Shown: piece by piece, positions 1-6,927 of the stretch
Layout: each line of letters begins with the position of its first letter
Numbering within the stretch: the stretch's first letter is position 1
Assembly (NCBI GenBank): GCA_934444485.1
Contig: CAKSCN010000087.1
Coordinates: 1-10,761, forward strand
Direction: 5' to 3'
DNA from: an uncultured Eubacteriales bacterium
Lineage (GTDB): Bacteria > Bacillota > Clostridia > Oscillospirales > CAG-382
Length of the DNA stretch: 10,761 nt
The notes under the pieces: generated by a model
Told to the model about the DNA's origin: nothing
The model's database searches: none
What the model saw: the letters and a program-made list of their open reading frames with translations, nothing else
Program-made: the position numbers and the translations under genes

Positions 1-310
1 CGCCTATTGTGTAGAGGTAATTGTACTCTTTGTCAACAACGACAACCTGCTGACCCTTGCCGTCGGCAATGTAGATATTGCCCTGTCTGTCAACGCAGAT
101 GTCGGTGGGGTCTGTGAGGGTGACGCCGTTGCCGATTGTCTTGGAATCGATTACTTCGTAGGGAACGTATGCGTGAGGGGACTCAACATATTCTCCATCG
201 ATGTCATACGTATACGTGGAGTAAGGAATTATTGCTCCGGCAGGAAGTGAGCCGACAACAAGGACGACGCACACCGCAAGGAGGAAAATTCTGAAGATAT
301 TCTTTTTCAT
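1..310 (-). CDS. Secreted NHL-repeat (beta-propeller) protein, N-terminal part only
   Basis: The gene starts at an ATG at 310 and runs off the left edge, so only about 103 residues are visible. Residues 1-26 (MKKNIFRIFLLAVCVVLVVG, then SLPAGA) form a typical signal peptide with an AxA-like cleavage site and no lipobox cysteine, so the product is probably exported. From about residue 55 the sequence LTDPTDICVDRQGNIYIADG is a canonical NHL repeat, the blade unit of a beta-propeller; more blades would be expected beyond the edge. AGGAGG at 325-320, 9 nt before the ATG, supports the start, and its first base is the last base of the upstream permease stop codon. The gene is therefore last of at least four in the importer operon. 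Its role is unknown. Binding sugar or protein outside the cell alongside the transporter is an inference from context and from the fact that NHL propellers usually bind ligands. Confidence is high for secretion and NHL repeat, low for function. Confidence 0.85.
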   Translation of the reverse strand, partial: MKKNIFRIFLLAVCVVLVVGSLPAGAIIPYSTYTYDIDGEYVESPHAYVPYEVIDSKTIGNGVTLTDPTDICVDRQGNIYIADGKGQQVVVVDKEYNYLYTIG

Positions 311-324
311 CTGTATATTCCTCC

Positions 325-1197
325 TTAGTCTTTCATACCGGACGACGCCATCGTTTCGATAATGTTGCTCTGCGTGATGACGAATACCGTGATAGGCACG
401 AGCATCATGATTACCGTCGAGGCGGCAGCCGCACCGGAACGTACTATACCGCCGGCGAGTATCTGCTGAATTGCGTAGTTAAAGGTTTTGAGTTCCTCAC
501 TGTAGATGTAAACCGATGTACCGCTGTTCCAAAGTCCCTGGAACGAGTAAACGATAAGCGTCAGCCATGCGGGCTTAACCATCGGCATTACGATTGTCCA
601 GTAGATTGAAACTTCGCTTGCACCGTCAAGTCTTGCGGACTCGAGGACGGAATCGGGGACGGTCGTTTCCATAAACTGTTTCATGAGGTAAAGACCGAGC
701 GTGCTTCCGAATGCCGGCACAATAAGCGACCAATAGGTATCTATCCAATGGAGTGCCGACATGATGATGAAGTTCGATATTGCGGCAACCGTCGTATGGA
801 ACATGAGAGAGTAGTAGATGAGGCTGAACATGAGCTTTCTTCCGGGGAAGTTTATCTTTGTGAGTGCGTAAGCCGCCATCGACGCAAGGAAAAGGTGACC
901 GAACGTACCGCAAACCGAAACGAAAGCCGTGTTGAATATGTATCTGGAGAAAGGCACCCAAGACGTGCTCATGAGCATGAACAGGTCGGAGAAGTTGTCA
1001 AGGGTGGGCTTTCTTACGAAGAAGCGAGGGGGGAACATCCACAGCTCGTCAAGAGGCTTGAGTGACTGGGAGAATGCGTAAACCATCGGCAAAAACATGA
1101 ATGCGCCGAAAATGATAAGCAGTATATCGATTCCGAGGTCGCCGCCGACGGAACGGTTAAGTGCTGCTCTTTTAAATTTGAACTTAAATTTCTTCAT
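325..1197 (-). CDS. Carbohydrate ABC transporter permease, MalG/UgpE type
   Basis: This 290-residue membrane protein has the length and layout of the second permease of CUT1 sugar importers (COG0395). A lysine-rich cytoplasmic N-terminus (residues 1-10) precedes the first membrane segment at about 23-43, and further segments lie near 88-112, 122-146, 154-174, 208-228 and 258-278. The EAA loop that docks on the ATPase is clear at 186-209 (ESARLDGASEVSIYW, then P-M-V-K-P). The tail ETMASSGMKD resembles the conserved C-terminal end of this subfamily. The start ATG lies one base after the TGA of the upstream permease, with a weak AGGT element at 1209-1205, so translation is probably coupled. It should form a heterodimer with the neighbouring permease. 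The transported sugar cannot be read from the sequence. No ATP-binding subunit is encoded nearby. Confidence 0.95.
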   Translation of the reverse strand: MKKFKFKFKRAALNRSVGGDLGIDILLIIFGAFMFLPMVYAFSQSLKPLDELWMFPPRFFVRKPTLDNFSDLFMLMSTSWVPFSRYIFNTAFVSVCGTFGHLFLASMAAYALTKINFPGRKLMFSLIYYSLMFHTTVAAISNFIIMSALHWIDTYWSLIVPAFGSTLGLYLMKQFMETTVPDSVLESARLDGASEVSIYWTIVMPMVKPAWLTLIVYSFQGLWNSGTSVYIYSEELKTFNYAIQQILAGGIVRSGAAAASTVIMMLVPITVFVITQSNIIETMASSGMKD

Positions 1198-1198
1198 A

Positions 1199-2155
1199 TC
1201 ACTTACCTACCTTCGACAGCATTTTGTTAACAAGCAAGTTAGCACCGATCATGATTGCGAAGAGGAGAGTAGCTATTGCCGAAGCGTAGCCGACCTCCCA
1301 ACGCTGTCCGCCGTAGTCATCGAGGTGGTGCATTATCGTATGTGCGCAGTAGTCGGGGGACGGGAATCCGACAAGCGCCGTAACTATCGAACCGAAACCG
1401 AAGCAGCCGGTGATGGACATGATAGCCGCAAACATCATCTGGTTCTTCATTACGGGAAGCGTTACGTACCAAAGCTCCTGCCATCTGTTCTTGATACCGT
1501 CAACAGCGGCTGCCTCGTAGAGAGACTTGTCAACGACCTGGAAGCCGGCGATGAACGAAAGGAACGATGTACCGAGCGAGGTCCAAAGAGCAACCACGAT
1601 AACAAGGGGCATGATGTAGGTCGTGTTCTGGAACCAAAGGATAGGCGAGTTGATAATACCGAGCTTCATGAGCCAACCGTTTACGTAACCGTACTGGTCG
1701 CCGGAGAAGAGGACCTGCCAAATGAGGTAAACCTGACCGGAAATACTCGGTGCGTAGAATATAAGGGTTACTACAGATCTTATCTTCGGCGTAAGCTCAT
1801 TGATGAACCATGCGAAGAGAAGACAGAGAAGGTAGGATACGGGACCCGTCATAGTTGCGAATATGAGGGTGTTCTGTATCGCCAGAAGGAAGATATCGTC
1901 GTCGAGAAGAAGTCTTATGTAGTTGTCGAGATACACGATCTTCGGCATTTCGAGCATATTGAACGACGTAAAGCTCATGAGCAAGGATACAATGACGGGA
2001 ACGACCGTGAACGTGAGGAAGATGAGGAAGTAAGGCGCTACCATAACGTAGCCGACCCAGTTGACCTTCATCTCTCTGAGTGTCCACTCAAGCTTTGTCA
2101 TGTCTTTTCTCAGCTTCGGCGTCTTCGGCGTTTTTTCAACCGTGGTAGAAGACAT
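1199..2155 (-). CDS. Carbohydrate ABC transporter permease, MalF/UgpA type
   Basis: This is the first permease of a CUT1-type sugar importer (COG1175), 318 residues. Membrane segments fall near residues 36-62, 92-118, 126-150, 180-204, 240-264 and 290-312. The EAA loop at 214-237 (EAAAVDGIKNRWQELWYVTL, then P-V-M-K) is the contact for the ATPase. An in-frame GTG at 2164 would add three residues, but that codon overlaps the Shine-Dalgarno AAGGAG at 2169-2164. The ATG at 2155 sits 8 nt downstream of that site and is the better start. The gene begins 29 nt after the stop of the solute-binding protein and ends one base before the next permease start, so it lies inside one operon. The long hydrophilic N-terminus (about 33 residues, Lys/Thr-rich) is within the normal range. 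Family assignment is secure; the substrate is unknown. Confidence 0.95.
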   Translation of the reverse strand: MSSTTVEKTPKTPKLRKDMTKLEWTLREMKVNWVGYVMVAPYFLIFLTFTVVPVIVSLLMSFTSFNMLEMPKIVYLDNYIRLLLDDDIFLLAIQNTLIFATMTGPVSYLLCLLFAWFINELTPKIRSVVTLIFYAPSISGQVYLIWQVLFSGDQYGYVNGWLMKLGIINSPILWFQNTTYIMPLVIVVALWTSLGTSFLSFIAGFQVVDKSLYEAAAVDGIKNRWQELWYVTLPVMKNQMMFAAIMSITGCFGFGSIVTALVGFPSPDYCAHTIMHHLDDYGGQRWEVGYASAIATLLFAIMIGANLLVNKMLSKVGK

Positions 2156-2184
2156 CAGTTTCACTCCTTAATAATATTTCTCAT

Positions 2185-5100
2185 TTAATCCGTAAGATTT
2201 GTGATGTAGTCCATATTGTCAACGCCGAGTCTTTCCTCCTGTTCGGCTCTGTACTCCTCGAGAGTTTCGGAAGCCGTGCGGAAATCGTACTCATCGCGCT
2301 TTCTCGTAAGCTCTTTGTTTATATCGTTGATATATCCGAGCATTGCTTCAACGGGGGAAGCGTCGTCGTTATATACGGCAAGGAAAGCGAAGTTTGTGTT
2401 GCGGGCTACAATGTAGTTACCGGGAGTCATGGGCGTACCCTTGAGCGAATCAAACTGCTGACGGAGGTTTGCGACCTCGTTTGCGGACCAGGACTGTCCG
2501 AGAAGAGCGGATATGTTCGCCGTGTTGTACTTTGCGGCAGTACCGATAGTTGCAACCTGCTCGTTGCCGTATCTGGACTGTACCTCCGCACTTACCCACC
2601 ACTTGATGTACTTCCATGCGTCGTGAACATTTTCGGCGTCTCTCATTATCATGATGCCCACAACGCCCGACGGTGAGGTGTGGTCTACATATTCCGTTCC
2701 GTCGTCGGCAACTCTGGGTGTGCCGGGGAGCTGAACGAATTCCCAAAGACCGTCAATTTCGGGAGCGAATACCTTGAGCTGGTTGTACTGGAGGTAATCC
2801 GCAATACCGCAGGGCATCTCACCGGTTCTGAAACGGTTTGCGAAGTCGAAGGTAACGGGCTGACGGTACTGTGTGAAGATATCTGTCATGTTCTTGAACG
2901 CCTCAAGTGCGACATCGCTGTCGAGGTTGGTCGCCATTCCTTCGGAAACTATGTTGTTGCCCTTGTACCACGGTTCGCCCTGCTGATACATTCTTATCTG
3001 TGTGAGAGCCTGGCTGAGACCCATTTCCATGTTCTCCGCCGAGAGTACCTTGATGAGGTCGTAAACGTCGTCCCATGTTTCGGGAACTTTAAGATCAAAC
3101 TCGGTGAAGATATCCTTTCTGTAGAAGAACATCGGGAAGGACATTGTTTCGGGAAGCGCATAGAGAGCCATACTGTACTCTTCATCAAGCTCGTCGCCTC
3201 TCGGGATATAGTCGGGGTTGTAAACCGTCAGCGGAACGAACGCTTCGGAGTTGAACCACGTCTTTACCTCTTCAAGCTCCTCACGGGGAATAGCTCCGGA
3301 TTCGTGGAGGCTTCTGTCGTTGAGGTTGAGTACCGCATTACGCACACCGTAACCTACGGGGTCGCCATCCATGGAGACGTCGGGACCCGTGCCTGCAAGC
3401 GTCGCCGGAAGAAGAGTACCGGCTGCGATAAGCTTGAGGTTTACGGGAGGATTATCCTCCTGCATGGAGAACTCACTTACCATCTGTCTTATAATCTGAG
3501 CCTGGTCACGACCGGTTGTTATCCAAACCTCAAGAACGTCGTCTCTGCCATCAAGCTCTTCCGTCGCACCGACCGAGTTGTAGTTGGTGAAGAAGGAGTT
3601 GATGAAGGCGCTGAATTCGTGACCTATCGACTCAAAGAAGTTCGCCTTTGCCTTGGGGAGCTTTGCGGACGCCGGCTGAATTGTGATGAAGTCGAGAGTG
3701 AGCGGCTGGTTGCGGCAGGTGAGAAGCCACGTACCGAGAGAACCGTTGTAGCTCTTGAACTGGTCGAGGTTTCCGGCAACCTTGTCCTGGTTGTGTCCCA
3801 TGAGGTCAAGAAGGTATGCGACCTTATCGAGGATAACCGACTGCTCGCCCTTTTCTCCGATTATCGCTTCAAGCTCGGAGGATACGCTCGTGAGAAGCGC
3901 CGCCTCCTGTCTCATGCCGCGGAGAACGTCCGGGATAAGCTGAGAGAAGTTGTAGTCGAGGTATGTATCGGGGTCGGTACCGGTTATCATTACTATCTTT
4001 CTGTAGTAATCGTTCATTCTCACAAGGCTTTCGTCAACCTCACGGAGAATGCTGCCCATTTCGCCGAGAACGACTTCAAGACGGATTGTATACTTAACGC
4101 CCTTTTCAAAGTAGAACTCGTATGCACCCTCATCGTTTCCGAGAGGCTCAACCTGCCATGCGTCGCTGTAGTTGAAGCGAAGTCTCTTTGCTTCTTCAAA
4201 AGGAACGCCGTTGTAGCCGCCGCCGTAGATGAGAAGCTTTCTCGAGGAGAAAAGACCTGCGTTTACGTTCTGGAGAAATCTCGGCACTATGTTGTAAAGT
4301 CCGTTTTCGGGAACCTCAAAGTCCCATTCGATCCACTGACCCGCAATTTCCCACTTTTCGCCGCCTATGGAGTTAAGCACAATGGCGGAGGCATGCTGGG
4401 GGTCGGTTATCGGGGAGGTTCTGTCGTTTACCGCATATATAACCTGCTCCGAGGTGTATTCGGGGAACTCGCCGTCGAGCTTGACAAGCTTATCGGTTGC
4501 GGCTTCGGCGTATCCCTTTTTCTCGTATTCGGCAGCGAGCTCGGAATAGGTTGCGGTTTTCGCCGGGGGAGTTATTCTTATCTCCTTTATGAGCATAGGC
4601 TCACGGGTTGCTTCGAGAGTCACCGTGTGAGTACCTGCGGAAAAGTAGAACTCAAAGGGAGAATCGTAGAAAGCGGAGGAATCGGAAATTCTCTTTTCAA
4701 GCCAACGGTCAGCCTCTTTCTTTTCGGGGCGGATCTCGTTGAGATAGTAGTCGTACTTGAAATATCTTCCGGCCTGTCTGTACTCCGTCGCAACATCGGA
4801 ATCGTTTGCGACCGCATTGGAGTCGTTGTCGGCGTCCGCTATGGACGTGCCTATCTTATAGAACTTCTCGGGAGCGACAAAGCCGTCCATCGAGTAATCC
4901 TCAAGCCACGCACGGCTGAACGAGAGGTTTCTTGCTTCCTTGAAAGGCACTCTGCCGTCGATTTTGATTATTCTCTCCATCGCAGCGGTCTTGCCGAGGT
5001 ATTCCTCGCCCTCGTCGGGCTCTGTGGGATCGCTTCTGTAGGGGAAGTAGAGAAGCTCAATGTTGTAGAAGCCGTCTTCCTTTACGTCAAATTCCCATGT

Positions 5101-5457
5101 AACATAGCCGCTGTTCGGCGTGAGAAGGCTTGCGCCCTCGCTTCCGGAGAAGTTCTCCTTCACCTTAACCGCCGCCGTCGTCTCGTCTTCCTTGTAGTCA
5201 ACGGCTTCAACGACTACCTCCTCCGTTTTGTCGCTCACATTGTCGTTCTCATGCTCGATAAGATACGTCGCATAAGTCGTTGACGTCATGAGAGCCGCCA
5301 TTTCGGAGAGAGAGTTTTTCGTTTCCGAGTTTGCAACCTTTGTCTCAAGATCAACATCGGCCGCACTGACTGCGGAAAGCGCCTGCAAAACCATCATACC
5401 GGCGAGTATCGTTCCCAAAACTCGCTTTTTCATCTTTGCAGTCTTTGCCTTTTTCAT
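2185..5457 (-). CDS. Large multi-domain extracellular solute-binding protein with tandem CBM-like domains
   Basis: The protein has 1090 residues, against about 400-450 for ordinary family 1 solute-binding proteins. The start is the ATG at 5457, 9 nt after AGGAGG at 5472-5467; a signal peptide follows at once (residues about 9-32, ending SAVSAA) with no lipobox cysteine. Two related beta-sandwich-like modules come next. Module 1 spans about 80-296 (GYVTWEFDVKEDGFYNIELL at 117, VPFKEARNLSF at 170, PFEFYFSAGTHTVTLEA at 267). Module 2 spans about 325-475 (QWIEWDFEVPENGLYNI at 374, VPFEEAKRLRF at 418, YEFYFEKGVKYTIRLEV at 446). A mainly helical linker (about 505-625) leads to the solute-binding domain (about 640-1045; TGPDVSM at 690, FFYRKDIFTEF at 777, VPETWDDV at 791, SPSGVVGIMI at 928) and a charged C-terminal tail. 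It should deliver a carbohydrate to the two permeases encoded just downstream. Binding of glycans by the N-terminal modules is inferred from their fold-like pattern, not shown. Confidence 0.92.
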   Translation of the reverse strand: MKKAKTAKMKKRVLGTILAGMMVLQALSAVSAADVDLETKVANSETKNSLSEMAALMTSTTYATYLIEHENDNVSDKTEEVVVEAVDYKEDETTAAVKVKENFSGSEGASLLTPNSGYVTWEFDVKEDGFYNIELLYFPYRSDPTEPDEGEEYLGKTAAMERIIKIDGRVPFKEARNLSFSRAWLEDYSMDGFVAPEKFYKIGTSIADADNDSNAVANDSDVATEYRQAGRYFKYDYYLNEIRPEKKEADRWLEKRISDSSAFYDSPFEFYFSAGTHTVTLEATREPMLIKEIRITPPAKTATYSELAAEYEKKGYAEAATDKLVKLDGEFPEYTSEQVIYAVNDRTSPITDPQHASAIVLNSIGGEKWEIAGQWIEWDFEVPENGLYNIVPRFLQNVNAGLFSSRKLLIYGGGYNGVPFEEAKRLRFNYSDAWQVEPLGNDEGAYEFYFEKGVKYTIRLEVVLGEMGSILREVDESLVRMNDYYRKIVMITGTDPDTYLDYNFSQLIPDVLRGMRQEAALLTSVSSELEAIIGEKGEQSVILDKVAYLLDLMGHNQDKVAGNLDQFKSYNGSLGTWLLTCRNQPLTLDFITIQPASAKLPKAKANFFESIGHEFSAFINSFFTNYNSVGATEELDGRDDVLEVWITTGRDQAQIIRQMVSEFSMQEDNPPVNLKLIAAGTLLPATLAGTGPDVSMDGDPVGYGVRNAVLNLNDRSLHESGAIPREELEEVKTWFNSEAFVPLTVYNPDYIPRGDELDEEYSMALYALPETMSFPMFFYRKDIFTEFDLKVPETWDDVYDLIKVLSAENMEMGLSQALTQIRMYQQGEPWYKGNNIVSEGMATNLDSDVALEAFKNMTDIFTQYRQPVTFDFANRFRTGEMPCGIADYLQYNQLKVFAPEIDGLWEFVQLPGTPRVADDGTEYVDHTSPSGVVGIMIMRDAENVHDAWKYIKWWVSAEVQSRYGNEQVATIGTAAKYNTANISALLGQSWSANEVANLRQQFDSLKGTPMTPGNYIVARNTNFAFLAVYNDDASPVEAMLGYINDINKELTRKRDEYDFRTASETLEEYRAEQEERLGVDNMDYITNLTD

Positions 5458-5687
5458 CTTTAGGTTCCTCCTATTAATTGTTTGCGCCGCACCGTTTTGC
5501 CGGCACGCTTTGCACACACCGTCCGCTGCCACAAGCGGTGAATGCAAGTAAAGGTCACATTGCTTCGCAATCTTTTCTACCTTAATAATATATAGCGCAG
5601 TACGGTTTGAATATTCCGTTAACCGTCGTCGGCGCATATAAAACGGTGCGAAAAGCAAAACGGGCACAAATCCACCTTTTACTCATA
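5458..5687 (-). promoter_or_regulatory. Long structured 5' leader of the importer operon (candidate cis-regulatory RNA)
   Basis: The transcript from the promoter at 5694-5722 would carry about 230 nt before the first start codon. In it an 11-nt arm (5650-5640, CGCACCGUUUU in the RNA) is perfectly complementary to a second arm (5498-5488, AAAACGGUGCG). The pair would close a loop of about 140 nt holding three smaller hairpins: 5626-5621 with 5607-5602 (6 bp), 5571-5567 with 5563-5559 (5 bp, GAA loop) and 5538-5534 with 5527-5523 (5 bp). The closing helix ends 15 nt before the ribosome binding site. GCGCC at 5635-5631 could alternatively pair with GGCGC at 5488-5484, which would compete with the closing helix. 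I recognise no known riboswitch class. Regulation by this structure is inference. Confidence 0.45.
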
Positions 5688-5693
5688 CTGATA

Positions 5694-5722
5694 ATAATAC
5701 CATATTTCAGCTTTTTTGTCAA
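5694..5722 (-). promoter_or_regulatory. Sigma-A-type promoter of the importer operon
   Basis: On the minus strand the -35 box is a perfect TTGACA (5722-5717), the spacer is 17 nt, and the -10 box is TATTAT (5699-5694) preceded by TGG, which makes an extended -10. The expected transcription start is about 5687, giving a leader of about 230 nt before the solute-binding protein gene. An AT-rich TATATATTATT stretch near 5594-5584 could serve as a second -10, but no good -35 goes with it. Confidence 0.75.
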
Positions 5723-5745
5723 GAGTGCGAGTAAGTATGCCGTTG

Positions 5746-5759
5746 GGAACATCAGTTCC
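5746..5759. promoter_or_regulatory. Possible operator: short inverted repeat upstream of the importer promoter
   Basis: GGAAC-ATCA-GTTCC is a perfect 5-bp inverted repeat with a 4-bp centre. It would lie at about -59 to -72 relative to the expected importer start, where an activator could bind. A repeat this short can occur by chance, and no regulator gene is in the window. Confidence 0.25.
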
Positions 5760-5973
5760 GCCGGTTTGTTCATAATTACGGAAAAACGAGGTCTTTTCTG
5801 TTGTAAACAAACTGTAAAGTTTAGAATACTGCACAACTTTCAGCGGCATAATTTGAACCACTCGCCGTAAATCCTCTAAAAATACGCCATTTTACAATTC
5901 TAAAGTGATATTTTCACAATTCACAAATTTTCCGAAACAATTACTTTATTTGATGAAATAATAACGTATTCCG

Positions 5974-5991
5974 AAATCGGTTCGCCGATTT
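5974..5991. other. Hairpin with TTCG loop in the intergenic region
   Basis: AAATCGG-TTCG-CCGATTT is a perfect 7-bp inverted repeat around a TTCG tetraloop. On the plus strand it is followed by TTTTCCCATTTT, a poor but possible terminator tail. The loop is closed by G-C, not the C-G pair of the extra-stable cUUCGg tetraloop. No transcription unit that needs terminating here is evident, so its role is open: weak terminator, small RNA end or binding site. Confidence 0.4.
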
Positions 5992-6162
5992 TCCCATTTT
6001 GTGACAGATTTTTTTGTGCATATTAAACAAAAATCAAGGGTCATTTTCTACACGTTGTTAAATTCGCCGAACTGCCTCTCAAGCTCTCGCTTGACGCTTT
6101 GCAAGGGTAAATCACAGCCGCCGTGAACAGGGAAATCCACGATTTGGTAAACCTTTGAGCAC

Positions 6163-6191
6163 TTGACAAAGCGTGTCCGTTGTGATATTAT
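6163..6191 (+). promoter_or_regulatory. Sigma-A-type promoter of the RadC-like gene
   Basis: TTGACA (6163-6168), a 17-nt spacer and TATTAT (6186-6191) preceded by TGA form a strong extended -10 promoter. Transcription should begin near 6198, about 40 nt before the RadC-like start codon. Both hexamers and the spacer length are the same as in the divergent importer promoter. Confidence 0.75.
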
Positions 6192-6239
6192 AAAAGGCGT
6201 ATTCACTGTAATATACACTCGGCAAACGGAAGGATGTTC

Positions 6240-6896
6240 ATGGCAATGGCAGACGGAGAGCATAAGGATCACCGCAAAAGAATGAAGCGGAAACTCTACG
6301 AATTCGGTGCGGATATATTCTCGGACCACGAGCTTATCGAAATGCTTTTGTACAGCTATGTTCCCCGTGTGAACACGAATCCCATGGCGCACGAGCTTTT
6401 AAACCGTGCCGGTTCTCTTGCGGAGCTTCTCGACATGAATTCCGAGGAACTTGCCGAGACAAAGAAGCTCACGCACAAGGCGGCTGAGCGCATTCCGTTT
6501 CTTCTTCCGGCGGTATACGAGGCAATTCTGCGTGAAAGCAAAAACGGCGGGAACGCAAAGGCGGTCAACACCTTTTCAGGCCTCGTTTCCCATGCCGCCT
6601 CCATGAAAACGGGCAGTCTCTGCGTATGCGCCTGCAAAAACGACAGCACAATGGGCGCATTTGCCGATTTTCCGTCCGCCGAGAACCCCGACTTTCGTCG
6701 TGCTGCAGAGCTTGCGTTTTTCTTCGGCACACGTAAGCTTTCGTTTGCGGAGCGGTCCGACGTACTCTCTCCTGTTGGTTACAACCGCTGCCGCAGCGTT
6801 CTCGGATGTGCGGAAATAAGCATCGCTCACTATCTCGTCATGTCAAAAGACAAGTGCTACGACTTCGCAAAAGGTCGGTTTATAAGTCTCGATTAA
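6240..6896 (+). CDS. RadC-related protein with degenerate JAMM/MPN domain
   Basis: This 218-residue protein begins like RadC/UPF0758 proteins: EHKDHRKRMKRKLYEFG (7-23), then a helix-hairpin-helix-like region (HELIEMLLYSYVPRVNTNPM, from residue 30; AHELLNRAGSLAELLDMNSE, from 50). The C-terminal part (about 105-218) keeps the general shape, including IAHYLVMSKDKCYDF followed by GRFISL, which matches the LLDHIIIGDGRFVSL-type ending of RadC. The HNHPSG metal-binding motif of the JAMM domain is absent; the corresponding stretch reads LSFAERSDVLSPVGYNRC. It is therefore probably not a metalloprotease. RadC proteins have no settled function despite old links to DNA repair. Starts at 6234, 6240 and 6246 are all in frame. 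The Shine-Dalgarno GGAAGGA at 6228-6234 overlaps the first and fits 6240 (5 nt) or 6246 (11 nt); 6240 is chosen with modest confidence. The gene has its own promoter and terminator and appears monocistronic. Confidence 0.8.
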   Translation: MAMADGEHKDHRKRMKRKLYEFGADIFSDHELIEMLLYSYVPRVNTNPMAHELLNRAGSLAELLDMNSEELAETKKLTHKAAERIPFLLPAVYEAILRESKNGGNAKAVNTFSGLVSHAASMKTGSLCVCACKNDSTMGAFADFPSAENPDFRRAAELAFFFGTRKLSFAERSDVLSPVGYNRCRSVLGCAEISIAHYLVMSKDKCYDFAKGRFISLD

Positions 6897-6900
6897 GCGT

Positions 6901-6927
6901 GTGCCGTTCTTACTGCGGCACTTTTTT
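6901..6927 (+). terminator. Rho-independent terminator after the RadC-like gene
   Basis: GTGCCG (6901-6906) pairs perfectly with CGGCAC (6916-6921) across a 9-nt loop, and six T follow directly. The hairpin begins 4 nt after the stop codon. It separates the RadC-like gene from the S1-protein gene, although read-through cannot be excluded because no strong promoter is visible just downstream. Confidence 0.85.

Larger units (their letters stand above)
5723..6162. other. AT-rich divergent intergenic region, no gene seen
   Basis: This stretch separates the two outward-facing promoters. It is AT-rich, and the small open frames in it on either strand lack a ribosome binding site and recognisable protein features. 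It contains two short inverted repeats: GGAAC-ATCA-GTTCC at 5746-5759, about 24 bp upstream of the importer -35 box, and a TTCG-loop hairpin at 5974-5991. TTGTAAACAA at 5801-5810 is a partial palindrome. No tRNA, CRISPR array or transposon end is visible. Confidence 0.6.

Noticed and set aside
2156..2164. GTG at 2164 as start of the MalF-type permease
   Set aside because: The codon overlaps the Shine-Dalgarno sequence itself; the ATG at 2155 has 8-nt spacing.
1097..2188. Open frame of 363 codons on the plus strand opposite the permease genes
   Set aside because: It is the antisense shadow of two membrane-protein genes. The translation is rich in charged residues with no family features and spans the junction of both real genes.
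2680..5283. Long open frame (867 codons) on the plus strand opposite the solute-binding protein gene
   Set aside because: It is antisense to a clear coding region, has no recognisable domain, and its composition follows from the codon use of the real gene, which rarely uses TTA, CTA or TCA. No fitting ribosome binding site or promoter was seen.
5458..5667. Start at 5667 giving a 1160-residue solute-binding protein
   Set aside because: It would place 78 extra residues before the signal-peptide core. The ATG at 5457 has a perfect AGGAGG at 9 nt and gives a standard export signal.
5801..5810. TTGTAAACAA as a catabolite-control (cre) or Rex-type operator
   Set aside because: It lacks the central CG and the flanks of the cre consensus and is too short and imperfect for a confident Rex site.
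6048..6392. Minus-strand frame of 114 codons across the RadC promoter
   Set aside because: It overlaps a strong promoter and the start of a real gene on the other strand, with no ribosome binding site or recognisable product.
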